From Aedes albopictus (Eukaryota > Arthropoda > Insecta > Diptera > Culicidae), in assembly GCF_035046485.1 (NCBI RefSeq), contig NC_085136.1:157964754-158028753 (forward strand): a stretch of 64,000 bases of DNA, in the 5' to 3' direction. The position numbers and the translations under genes are program-made. The notes under the pieces were generated by a model, which made no database searches, was not told the DNA's origin, and was given only the letters and a program-made list of their open reading frames with translations. Numbering within the stretch: position 1 is the first letter of the stretch; each line of letters opens with the position of its first letter. Positions 24,265 through 36,200 of the stretch are shown here, piece by piece.

Positions 24265-25133
24265 CCCAAGTAACCAAAAGTTCAGATAAAAGGGTATTTT
24301 ATAAGCTAAGCAGCTTGTTCGAGGTCGCTCATTAGCCTTCTAAGCAGCTTCATTTTTAAGTAATTTTGGAACTTGAAAGTTCACATAAGCACGCTGGATA
24401 GCCTTCTAAGCAGCTTCTGACAGAACTTTGTCAAAATTCATGCAGAAACAAAAATGTGTTTTTCTGAATCACACCCTGTTGGTGGGGGTGTGATTCACGT
24501 CTGGAAATTGCTACTGATAATTATAATTTCACATATGTCGCTGCTATGTAGATTTGATCTGGATTCTCCTGCGTGATAGCCTGCCGACTTACCGCTGCGC
24601 TGCTGAAGACACTTGACAAAGTCAAGCTAACTTCACTACTGTACAAATGTGCAAAACTAGCTGCCGATAGAAAATCGATTCAAGTCAGACTTTAGCTGCT
24701 TTTCACTCAATCGCAGCTGTAGGGCTCTCACGCAGCGACTGTCGGTTCGAATCCGATGGGCGGCAATTTTTTTTTGCTGAAGCCTTTTTGATTTTTCCAT
24801 TTGATAAATTCATATTTGTCTTTTATTCGTGTACGCTTAAACAGTTGTTTTCTGTAAAAGTAATAAATATAATCTTCATTGAAACACAATGCTACTGAAC
24901 TGAACTTCTATGAACTTGAAAGTTCCGACATAGCATCTTAAGCAGCTTTAAAGTTCCGCGAAGTTCAGATAAAGTTCCGAATGGAACTTTCTGCGAGCTT
25001 GTGACCGAAGTTCCAGCAAGGCTCATCGTTAGCCTCTTAAGCAGCCAGAAAGTTCCGTTTGGAACTTTATCTGAACTTCGCGGAACTTGAAAGTGCATTT
25101 TGTCATGGGAAGCGGAACTTTTGGTTACTTGGG
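24265..25133. mobile_element. 869-bp TIR element with internal hairpin and tRNA-like arm
   Basis: Perfect 19-bp terminal inverted repeats (CCCAAGTAACCAAAAGTTC at 24265-24283, complement at 25115-25133). TG flanks both sides, and R1 copy 1 has uninterrupted AATGGCTAG at the matching point, giving a TG target duplication. Inside are repeated TAAGCAGCTT words, a roughly 50-bp inverted repeat (about 24947-25000 with 25043-25098) and a tRNA T-arm-like segment with GGTTCGAATCC (24744-24754). No open frame. I cannot assign a superfamily. Confidence 0.75.
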
Positions 25134-25480
25134 TGGCGAGTTCAGAAGCAGTACAACAGGTGGTCTAAGAGTTTGGAGTCGACTTCGTAGGTCATACCGG
25201 AGCCCTACGGTCGAAATCGACCCTTAAAGCGATTAAGTGGCCGCGGAGAGGAAGTCCTGGTAGCATAGATGTCGTGGCGTTGGTCTGCCTGAGGGTTGAG
25301 AGCGCGTACCGTATCATGTCACACGATGCGCTCTGCGTTATCACTGGTATGGGGCCTATCAGTATCTTTTAGGGGGCATACGCAAAACTGCCAGGTTGGC
25401 CTCCATGGTCAAAAATGGCAGCGCGTGTGGGGCAGTTCGACCAAAGGAAAGTGAACCCACAGGTTGATCCCGAGAGTATA
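25134..25480 (+). mobile_element. R1-clade 3' fragment, rearranged
   Basis: 25134-25290 matches the 3' untranslated region of copy 1 (3265-3410), and 25295-25470 matches RT coding sequence of copy 2 (23409-23615). The order is not collinear with a normal element, so it is a rearrangement or a third partial copy. Confidence 0.55.
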
Positions 25481-25493
25481 GGAAGTAACATTT

Positions 25494-25620
25494 CTTCTCT
25501 TCTGAAGAATTTTTGTCTGTCAAAGTGCTTAAAACTCGGTCGTTACAATTCAGCTTAGTTGAGAAAGATTTGGGGCCAACTTTGAGTTCAGCAGGTTTCA
25601 AAAAAAAAACAGAAGAGAAC
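25494..25620. mobile_element. Short MITE, copy 2
   Basis: About 127 bp with TTCTCTTCTG and CAGAAGAGAA ends, related to 7181-7316 in reverse orientation. Both are followed or preceded by a similar CTGCCGA flank, so the true ends may lie slightly further out. Confidence 0.4.
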
Positions 25621-27473
25621 AAAACTGCCGAAAATACAAGTTCACCTCATTGACTTGTTTTATTCAGTTCAATTTTTATATATATTAAAAAATAGTAGAG
25701 CAGCTTTTTGAAAGCTTTGAGGAATGAATAAACAAACTTTTTTCTTAAAATATTTAATATAAACATGATTTAAACTATAAAAAAAATCTGGGGCGTTCAG
25801 ATGTCTAGTTTTGATCCATGCACACATTTTGTTCAAAATGTGCATCGATTGCAGCACTATCAATGTTACCCTCATTATCAAAGTTACTCCATTTTACGAC
25901 GTTGAATGTTGCCTTCAAAATGTTCTCCAATATGTTAACTTTCAATTCTCCATCGCATTTGGTTGTTTTCAGTAGCCGTTTTCAATTAAAAATATCGACC
26001 GGCATTGCTCTTCAGTGGCCTTCATCAAAGATGCATAAAGCAACGTCAGCGAAACCCTTGGAACAGTCCCAAAAAATCACACTACACCAGCCACCCCCAG
26101 CTGTAATATCTAACAAGCTTGACATTATCACGTAGGTGCAAAACAAACTCTCGCAAAGATACGTCATCGTACGTGTCCCAGCAATGAAAATGCTCGCAAA
26201 TTTGCTGTACTTCTCCACATAGAAGGAACAAATCGTCTCCCACTGCACAAGTCTATCCAGACACTGAAAGGAATTCCAAAAATCTGCCCGTATAAAAAGC
26301 CCGCATCACGTGGTGAGTTCCGTTGAACTTCAGCCAGATTCATTCCACAGCCGAGAAAATCCGAAGGCTCCCCACCACGGAGCAGAAGTTCATTCGCTTG
26401 AACCCCATTGGCGAGGGCTCGCTGCTCCCCCTCATTGGATCGGGAGCCCCAACCTAGAGGCAAGGACGACGAAGAAGTCAAACGGTTCGCGCCCTCTCGT
26501 TCGCACGTTTCTTCTTATCACCGATGAAAAATATTGGGGCGTTGAGTTTAGTGTCAAAGCACGTGATTTATATTTGTAAATTTGTTTAATTTTTTCTCTC
26601 GCGCTCTCTTTCGCCAGGATTTTCTCTCAGGCGGCGCGCCTTGTCTGAGGTCGTCCGCCCGGATGCCTCTGAAGCAAATGAAAACGAAGATGTTTCATCA
26701 CCTCTATCCTCTATTTGTGACCTATTGATTGTTTCCGAATGATGAATTACACATCTGATGTGATTTTTTCTGACAAAAAGTTTCCACAAAACTTTCCAGA
26801 CATTAAAGTTAATAGAAGCAAACATCGTCACCAATAGGACATTCCTCCCCCTCTGGTGCCTTCTTACCCCTTCTAAAGTATGCATGTATGAAATTAAAAA
26901 AAAAAACTTTGTTTGGGGAAGCGATATCAAGGAAAAATGTAGAAGGAATTTTAATTTTCAACGCTCGCCATACAACGAGATACTTGCGCTGTCAACACAC
27001 AAATATGGTTGCGAGTGTGAAAAATGTCGCTATCGCTGTTTTTTTTGTGTCGCCGCTTCTTTTGAAATGGGTTATTTGAAACCGAGGAGTGTTTTCCTAC
27101 ATATGCGATAATGCAGTAGTGCATTATCTTCTTCACTATACTGTTGAGCTACTTGGCTGTTATTGGCATGCAGAGATTCTTCAGCATTATTGCCTCTTCT
27201 TCGTATTGTAAAACTGACAATTTTAAATGCGTGCATTAAATATACCCAAAACAGTCTATCTCTTGGTTGCAGTTCAAACCAGGATTATAGCCCGAGCAAA
27301 GACTGACAGCAAATTGAAAACTAATTTTCATGTTGTGATATTGGTCGTTTAACGTCAAAATTGAGAGCAGAAACATGTTCCTGTGACAGCAAGTTGAAAA
27401 CAATTCCTGCCATCAGTGATAGAAAGTTGATAACTGTTTTTGCCATCAGTGCGAGAGAAATGAAAACCGTTAA
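25621..27473. other. No gene seen; possible TATA promoter near 26290
   Basis: No supported coding region. A TATAAAA box at 26291-26297 followed by a denser, GC-richer 200 bp could be a promoter of a lost LTR element or an unannotated transcript, but nothing downstream reads as a protein. At about 27305-27470 a loose repeat of (AGC)AARTTGAAAAC and GCCATCAGTG words occurs. Confidence 0.3.
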
Positions 27474-27487
27474 ATGTAGAGTTTTTC

Positions 27488-28195
27488 CGATAACGATCAC
27501 GATCAATCACGATCAAATCTGACTATACATGTCAATGGTTGCTACTCCGTGATTGATCTGAGCTGGTGCCAATTGCACTGAGATCCAAATGAATAAGGGC
27601 TGGGACACTCCACTTATTCTCAAAGTGCAATTCTAGCAACTCATACATTTTGGATCAATAACGGCACCGGCCACGTCCTTATAGTCAGTTGGGAAGGGAA
27701 AGGAATGTTAGAGTGTGCTGGTTGTTGCTACTAAAGACCGAGATCACCTCTGCATCCCCACAACCAGCACGGACTGGGGTATTTGTTAGACGGAAAGGAT
27801 GGGAGATCTGGGAGTCACCGTTGGGTCGGTGATGCGATCCATGGATAGGGGGTTATTTATAGTGTTCGTAAGGTGATAGATTGTGTGGTGAATGAAGTGA
27901 ATAAGGTCAAGCGGCACAGCACGCTTTGGTTGCATAACTTGTAGGCGTTATATACACTGTGCTGTGAGTGGAAATTGGAAGGGTTGAAAACGACTTTTTT
28001 ACAATTCGTTTCTGGTTCTAGCGATGGCTATGAACATATGAATATACATGAGTTGTATATGTAGAGAAGAGAGAGAGAGAGAGGAAGTGGATAGAAAGAT
28101 ACAAAGTAGGATGAAAAGGGACGGGCCAGGGATTGAACACATGACCTTCTGCATGCAAATCAGAAGCGGTAGCCACTAGACCACCAAGCCCGTCT
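27488..28195 (-). mobile_element. Long tRNA-headed SINE with 14-bp target duplication
   Basis: A 708-bp segment bounded by ATGTAGAGTTTTTC at 27474-27487 and 28196-28209. On the minus strand it opens with a tRNA-like head (A box TGGTGGTCTAGTGG, B box GTGTTCAATCC, about 28195-28120), continues through a GAGA-rich spacer, and ends in tandem TGATCGTGAT units next to the left duplication. It differs from Feilai. The length is large for a SINE, so it may be compound. The assembly gap begins immediately after the right duplication. Confidence 0.75.
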
Positions 28196-28209
28196 ATGTA
28201 GAGTTTTTC

Positions 28210-28709
28210 NNNNNNNNNNNNNNNNNNNNNNNNNNNNNNNNNNNNNNNNNNNNNNNNNNNNNNNNNNNNNNNNNNNNNNNNNNNNNNNNNNNNNNNNNNN
28301 NNNNNNNNNNNNNNNNNNNNNNNNNNNNNNNNNNNNNNNNNNNNNNNNNNNNNNNNNNNNNNNNNNNNNNNNNNNNNNNNNNNNNNNNNNNNNNNNNNNN
28401 NNNNNNNNNNNNNNNNNNNNNNNNNNNNNNNNNNNNNNNNNNNNNNNNNNNNNNNNNNNNNNNNNNNNNNNNNNNNNNNNNNNNNNNNNNNNNNNNNNNN
28501 NNNNNNNNNNNNNNNNNNNNNNNNNNNNNNNNNNNNNNNNNNNNNNNNNNNNNNNNNNNNNNNNNNNNNNNNNNNNNNNNNNNNNNNNNNNNNNNNNNNN
28601 NNNNNNNNNNNNNNNNNNNNNNNNNNNNNNNNNNNNNNNNNNNNNNNNNNNNNNNNNNNNNNNNNNNNNNNNNNNNNNNNNNNNNNNNNNNNNNNNNNNN
28701 NNNNNNNNN
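28210..28709. other. Assembly gap (500 N)
   Basis: Exactly 500 N, a conventional placeholder rather than a measured length. Confidence 0.98.
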
Positions 28710-29384
28710 TCAGGCGTTATCATGATCGATGGAGTAATATACACATTCTTTGCTGATGATACCGGGTACCTGGTAATTGACAAAGACCTCGCAATCATCA
28801 CTACACATCTCCAAGCAGCTGAAAACTCCCTAGAAGAATTCCAGAAAACATGGCGCATAAAACTGAATCCTGGCAAAACACAAGCGATATTTTTCACCAA
28901 AAGGCGTTCACCTAGATACCTACCCTCAAGGCAAATAAATGCAGGTGGTGTCGTAGTTCCATGGAGTGATGATGTCAAATACCTGGGTGTGGTGTATGAT
29001 AGAAAACTACTTTTTGACAAACATGTGAACAACTGCATTGCCAAATGCAATGGGCTGGTTCACTGCTTATACCCCCTGATAAATCGGCGTTCCAAACTGC
29101 ATCTGAATAACAAAAAGTTGCTGTATAAACTGATATTCCGGGCGACACTTGTTTATGGAGCACCAGCATGGAAAGACTGTGCAGCAAGCCATCGTAAACG
29201 GATCCAGCGTATGCATAATAAATTGCTGAAAATGATTTTCGACCTCGATCCCTACTTCTCAACCGACGAATTACATCGATTAGCATGCATCGAAACAATC
29301 GAAGAATTTATTGATAAAAGCATGAACAAATTTGTAATATCCTGTGCTATGTCAGAAAATCCACTTATACAAGAGCTGTGATAC
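28710..29384 (+). pseudogene. Jockey-like RT C-terminal part
   Basis: An open frame entering from the gap encodes the RT palm and thumb: IYTFFADDTGYLVIDKD (catalytic FADD), LNPGKTQAIFFTKRR, VKYLGVVYDRKLLFDKHV, LVYGAPAWKDC and a C-terminal region ending SENPLIQEL, then stop. This is the typical end of Jockey-superfamily ORF2. The 5' part is in or beyond the gap, so it may be a 5'-truncated copy or a longer element hidden by missing sequence. The frame is intact over 219 codons. Confidence 0.75.
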
Positions 29385-29507
29385 TCGTAGTTTAAGCCTA
29401 ATTTAAGCAATTTCTGAGGTTTTTTTTGTATACAACACGTTTTCCTCATTCGTTTGATGTAAAAAAAAATATATATAAACCATTCAGAAATAAAACAATC
29501 GTTTTAT

Positions 29508-29636
29508 TTTCTTTCTGGGGAATGGTACATTCTGGGGAATGGGTTTCTGGGAAATGGTTTTCTGGGGAATGGTACATTCTGGGGAATGGAATTCTGGGGA
29601 TTGGTTTTCTGGGGAATGGTTTTCTGGGGAATGTTA
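29508..29636. repeat. TTCTGGGGAATGG minisatellite
   Basis: About eight units of 13 to 18 bp built on TTCTGGGGAATGG, alternating with short TACA or TTTT spacers. It lies within an open frame (29426-30022) that also runs into endonuclease-like sequence. Confidence 0.85.
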
Positions 29637-29639
29637 TAG

Positions 29640-29960
29640 AATCGCTAGGCCATGAACAATACTACCTAGTTTGCAAGCAGACATCCTTAAGATCACCCCA
29701 CAATCAGATAGACCATGTTATGGTGAATGACCGGCACAATGAGGACGTCATTTGTTTGGACTTCAGAGGACCAAACATCGACTCTGATCAAATCTTGTTA
29801 TCAGTTAACGTTACCGAAGTGCAAAACAGTATGACACAAAATGATATGCGGAAAATTTACGAAACTGTCAATTGCTTAAGGAGTAAAACATTTCCGTCTC
29901 CTATCAGGTACAATTACCTTGAAGGTAAGGTAAATTACATCACGCAAAAGACAATTTTTA
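29640..29960 (+). pseudogene. Non-LTR endonuclease fragment
   Basis: One frame reads HNQIDHVMVNDRHNEDVICLD followed within 15 codons by NIDSDQILLSV, the diagnostic SDH-box region of RTE/I-type endonucleases. The H of the SDH box is replaced by Q. Nothing upstream or downstream continues the domain. It is a fossil. Confidence 0.6.
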
Positions 29961-30211
29961 ACCTCCCGGCGTATTACCAAACAAAATACCAATCCAAGAT
30001 TGCCCTGTTTGACTGTATCTAACCTGCAAACTTTCGAGTATCAAGGATGTCATCCAAAATAAAGGCGAATCGATTCCTTCATAGCTACTCATTAATTTAT
30101 GAACTACACTTACATATGTGAGACATCCAACATCAAATTTCCCACGCACGGCTGAGAAATGAAATGGCAATAAATCACTTACCGCTACATAGTTAAGTCG
30201 TCAACAGGTCT

Positions 30212-33200
30212 TCAAATGGGTGCTTGCATCTCGGCGGCATACCCAATGTATGGATGTGATGGCTGCATCTGCAAGTGCTCCTCCTGGATCTGGTCCACGG
30301 GCTTGACCGCCAGCTTTTCACCCGTCGAGGACCATGTGACGGGTTCACTGGAGTGGATCTTATAATGCTTACGAAGCGAGTCCTTCTTGGCAAAAGACTT
30401 CTCACACACGTCGCAGTTGAAAACCTAAAATCGTTATAAATTATAAATTTAAAAGTTATGTAACCGGTAAAATTGCAACTACCTTAATTCCAGTGTGAAC
30501 ATGCGAATGCTGAACCAGTAACAATTTAGTACGGAACGCTTTGTCACACAAATCGCACGAATACGGTCTAATGTTCAGATGGCTTTGCGTGTGCGATCGA
30601 AGCGCCTTGTGGGACGTGAATGATTTGCCACATGTGTCGCACAGGAGGTTCAGTATTTTGCTGTGCGTTTTGATGTGCTCGTTGAGCTCGCGCCGCGTTG
30701 GGAATGTTTGCTCACAGCACTTGTACACGTAGCCGAGTTCTTCAAACTCTTCACCATGCACTTGGCTTTTGTGGTTTTCCAAGTTGAACGAATTGGTGTA
30801 AGATTTTCCGCATTGATCGCAAATCAGCTGCGGTTTCGGTTGGTGTGTAAGTTTATGTTGGTACAGTGCTCTTCGAGTGTCGCAAACCTTACCGCACTGA
30901 TCGCAAGTACTGTTGACCTTCTTGCAGGCTATGCTTTCGTCGATATGGGCTTGCAGTTCTTCGAAGCTACTGAACTTTCCTTTGCACGTCACGCACACAT
31001 AGTTACATGGATCGGTCAGACTTATAACTACACTTTTGGTACCGGACAGGCGCTTCGGTTTGGGCTTCACCGGCGATTGTTTACGCCGTTTTGCAACCTG
31101 AAAAAGAAGAACGCGGTGATTGGCCTACAAATGGTCTAGATTTCAAAGGTACCATTCTTACCGGTTTAGGGCGTTCTTCTACATAATCCGGATCCATTTC
31201 GATCTCCAGTCTTTCTTCCGGATACATATCTTGGCTGCTTTCATCGGACGAATGCATTTCTTTGATATTGACGGACTCAATATTTCTGAAACTCTTCCGG
31301 GCCAACACTTCGCCCTGATCATCGTCGTCGTCTGTATCATCGTAATGAACCAAATCATCGGCCGTCAGATGATCGAGTTCCTCGTCAAGAACCTCCACTT
31401 TCATCTTCAGCAGCGGTTCGTCATCGTCAAACCGTTGTTTGACCCTAGCCGGTGGCGGTTCGGTTTTTATCAATTTCTTATCGACCTTCTTGATCACGAT
31501 GGATGAAGTGTTAAGCTTTCGTAGCACCTCGTTTACGGAGGCTGCTTTTGGTGTGGACTTCTTCGTGCTCATTGACTGCGCAAGAAAACGAATTTCCGAA
31601 GGGGTCATAACGTTGTTGGTGACCGGTCGATTGGTGCGCTCAAGCAAATCTCGTTCCACTTCTTGGGCTTTGAGCACAAAACCCTCCATCTGTTGGATTG
31701 TGCTAGCGCATTCAGCACACGCCAGTTTTGGTAAGAGATCTGCGGCATCAAACTAAACCGAATAAAATGGAAAATAAAAATAAGCTTCTACTGGTCTACT
31801 CTCATTCTTTACAAATTACAAAAACATATAAATACATTTATGTAACAACAAACGATCATTTTCAATTATTAGAAGAAAGGATACTTAAAAGTAGTACCGC
31901 GATCTGCAGAAGTGCGGTGGGACCTTAGGCTAACAACCTACTGTCCCCGAATTTCAAAAAAATGTTCAGTAAACCAATAGGGGAGAAAATCACCAACTGA
32001 TTTAACTGTAACGACTTGCAGCATGGAACAACGGATAGGAATAAATTGGGAGTTTGTGAAGCACTGCGCCTTATGGTATACACCTACGCATCGCCTACAG
32101 AGTTTGCTCCTGTCGGGGTCTTCACAGTCACCCAACGTGTGGCTCGGGTCAAGGCAGCTTTTTTCATAATTTATTTAGCAAAACTGAATCAACAATTCTT
32201 TGCCATAACACTCGCTTCGTGGCTGCTGTCGTCCATCCTCGGCCGCGTCTCACTCTTGCCAGATCGTTCTGCACCTTGCACGTTGCCCTCCAGGCCTACT
32301 TGTAGGCCTACCATCCGGATCTATTGAGAACACCAGCTTTGCAGAGCTGTTTTCCGGCATTCTCACAACATGCCCCGCCTATCGTATCCTTCCAGTTTTT
32401 GCTAATTTCCGGATGCTAGGTTCGCCGTAGAGTGCAGCAAGCTCTGGTTCATTCTTCGCCGCCACACACCGTTCTCCTGCACACCGCCAAAGATGGTCCT
32501 AATCACCCGCCGATCGAATACTTCGAGTGCTTGCATGTCCTTCCTCCTCGAGCATAGTCCAGGTCTCGTGTCCGTAGAGAACTACCGTTCTTATCAGCGT
32601 TTTGTACGTGGTACATTTGGTGCGAGGGTGAACCTTTTTCGACCACAGGTTCTTGTGGAGCCCATGGTAGGCCCGACTTCCACTGATGCATCGTATTTCG
32701 CGGCTAACTTTGTTGTCTGCCGTAGATGAAAACCCGAGGTAGACGAAGTCCCAATTCGAAGGTGTCCCCCCCTATCGTAACACTGCTGCCTAGGTTTGCC
32801 CAGAGAAGTTGTTATAGAGATGCGCGAAGACTGAAACCAAAGGTTCCAATTGAACCGTCAAACGCGGTCCCAATCGAGCAAATTCAAGGAATAGAAAAAC
32901 ATGGAAACAAAGCGCAATATGAAAGCACATGAAAGTGTGTTAGTGCAAAGCATGACGTCACTTGTATGCTTGACATCTTATGGGCAGATCAAACTAACAC
33001 GCACGCGAAAATATAATTTTGTTCACCGCAAAAATTGATTGTTATTGGGCGTGATGTAAATAAACATAACCTAAATCCTCTTCGCGCTTCTCTATAACAA
33101 CTTCTCTGGGTTTGCCCTGCCGTTCGTAGTTCCGCCTACCAGCATGTACTTCGTTTCCGACGCATTCACCGTGAGTTCGAGCTTTGCTGCTTCACGTTTA

Positions 33201-36200
33201 AGGCGAATGTACAATTCTGCCACCGTTCCAAATGTTCAAACAAACGAATTGGCCGGATTCCGTGCAAACCATGCCTCGGCTGTTGAGCCGTCTCATAACA
33301 CCTGACCTTCCAGGGCAATGTTGAACAGCAGGCATGCGAGTCCATCACCTTGTCGCAGTCCCCGGTGAGATTCGAATGAACTAGACAGATCGCCCGAAAT
33401 CCTTACGCATTTTCTTTCACCGTCCATCGTCGCTTTGATCAATCGTCTATGATTTTCCATAGCTCTCTGCGGTCGATACGGCCGCCGGGTACGCCGCCTA
33501 GAAATCAATGAACAGGTGGTGCGTTGGGACCTGGTATTCGCGGCATTTTTGGAGGATTTGCCGCACAGTGAAGATTTGGTCCGTTGTCGAGCGGCTGTCG
33601 ACGAAGCCGGTTTGATAACTTACCACAAACTCATTAACTTTGGGTAAAAGACGACGGAAGATGGTCTGGGAAATCACTTTGTAGGCGACATTCAGAACTG
33701 TAATCGCTCGGAAGTTCTCACACTCCAACTTGTCACCTTTCTGGTAGATGGGGCAAATGACCCCTTCCTTCCACTTCTCCGGTACCTGTTCGGTCTTCTA
33801 GATCCGATGGGGGTGATAGCTCAAAGTGGAAATACGCGTTTTTTGCTCCCATTTTATTCCATTCTTATGGGAGATAACATTGCGGCGTTTCCTCAAGCGC
33901 GGCTGTTCGTTTCAAATAGGATTTGCCACGTGGAATTTCGTGCAAATGCACGTTTGGAGCATTACAAAGGCCGCGGGGTGTATCATATTCAGCAAAACAG
34001 TCAATACTAGAACAAGGAGTTCTTTGAGGAATCTCAGAAGAATTTCTTAGAGGAATTCGGAGAACAACTCTTGAAAGAATGCCGGTAGGAATTCCTCAAG
34101 GTATTCTTGAAGGAATCACAAACAATTGGATTATTAAGTGAAATAAATATTGCTGTTTTCTATAGCCTAATCGGAAGAGCTTATTTTTCTGAGTATAAGT
34201 GCCCCACACAATGCATACGTTTGCGTGTGCGTGACAGTTATTTGACACATTTCCCATGGGAAAACTGTCAAAAAACGCAAACCTCGACGGAACGGACGTT
34301 ATGTGTTCCAGGCTTAACGTGATTTTATTGCGTTTTAATAGTTTTAGGGGCGATTTCTTCACCCTGGCTTAAGCGTTAAGCCAGGTTTAACTGTATGGGT
34401 AAGCCTGGCTTACCGGTTAAGCCGAGGTGAAGAAATTGGCCCTTAGGGTCGATTTCTTCACCTTGGCTTAACCGATAAGCCAGGCTTACCCATATAGTTA
34501 AACCTGGTTTAACGCTTAAGGCCGCACGGGACGACGTGTAATTTTTCCTATCTTCCCTCTCTTTCTAGCAATTTGCCTCGCGATTTTGAAGAAGCAAATA
34601 TCAATTTCCACTGCACTGACGTAGCTGAAACTTTAGTCGATTGTGCACCACAAGTGAGCAAATGAACGATCAAATTTCTAGTCAATAATATGAAGTAGAA
34701 GTTGAGATTTGCATCTTACTAGCAACAGAGCAATGGCGGACGATTTAACCACCGTCCCGTCCGGCCTTAAGCCAGGGTGAAGAAATTGGCCCTTAGGGTC
34801 GATTTATTCACCTCGGCTTAACCGGTAAGCCAGGCTTACCCATATAATTATAATTGTAATTTAGATTTATTATTAACGATAACCGTTTAGTGTACCTACC
34901 TTGATACCTTGTTGGCTACAAAGTAACTTTACTCCAATGCCGAGCGTATAGTAGAGCACCATCTTCGTCGGTCTTGGGCGATGTTCCTCCAGTTTCCCCG
35001 AACGTGTAGGGATCGTAGATCTTCTTCAACCGCGTGCAGCCAGCGAGTTCGCGGCCACCCACGAAGTCGCCTACCTCTACCGGGTTCTCTGCTGAATATT
35101 GTTTTCGCTATTCTTTCTTCCGACATTCGCACTACGTGTCCAGCCCACTGAAGTCTGCCGTATTTTATACGTTTCACAATATTCGCATCTTCGTACACTT
35201 GGTACAACTCGTGATTCATGCGTCTGCGCCACACTCCATTTTCTTGTTTCCCACCGAGAATTGTCCGCAACACTTTGCGCTCAAAAACTCCAAAAGCTTT
35301 TCGGTCTACCTCCTTTAACGTCCACGCTTCGTGACCGTAGAGGGCAACCGGAAGAATCAGCGTCTTATACAGAGCGAATTTTGTTTGCGTTTGCAAGTTA
35401 CGGGACCTAAGCTGGCTACGCAATCCGTAAAAGGCCCTATTCGCAGCTGCAATACGCCTTTTCACTTCACGGGAAACGTCATTGTCACATACCGTTTAGT
35501 GTATACACTTTGAATCGGGTCAAGGAAACAGTTGAGCCTGGTTTAACGCTTAAGCCAGGGTGAAGAAATCGGCCATTAATACCTTTGTTTTGATGGTTAA
35601 ATAAACAAAACCATTCAATTTTCTGTGGATAGAATGACAGTTCATTCGATAAAATGACAGTTCGCCCCGAACAAAAAAAATCCCCACACAAACTATAAAT
35701 GCATTTTTAAAACAGTTCCCGGGCACTGAAAGTTATGAAATTTTGAATTTCGACTAATTTGAGGGCGGAGATTCCGTTTAATAAAATATGTAATCTGGAT
35801 GCCCCTAAAGAACCCAATTTCTGGGAGAATCATGGAAGGAAATCCTAGAAAAAAAATCCCAAAGCAATCGGATGAAATTTCTAGAGAAAAAGTCGGTAGG
35901 AATTCCAGCAGGAATTTCGTAAGGCATTGCTAGATGAACGTCAGAAGGAACTCCTCCACACGAAAAATAATTTAATGTTATTTTTTATGAATATTGATCA
36001 ATATTTTTTATTAGATTCGCCATTATTGCTTTTATTACAAGAACCTGATAGTAGCTATAACATTTCCTTATACCATGTATAAGTTTTGTGTTATGGCTAG
36101 AAAAGTATAAGTTTCAACTAATACATTTTCTAAGGTTCTGTTTTGAATGATTTCCCCTCTCGAACAGAACGACGCCATTGTTTTTTTTGCAATAAAAGCC

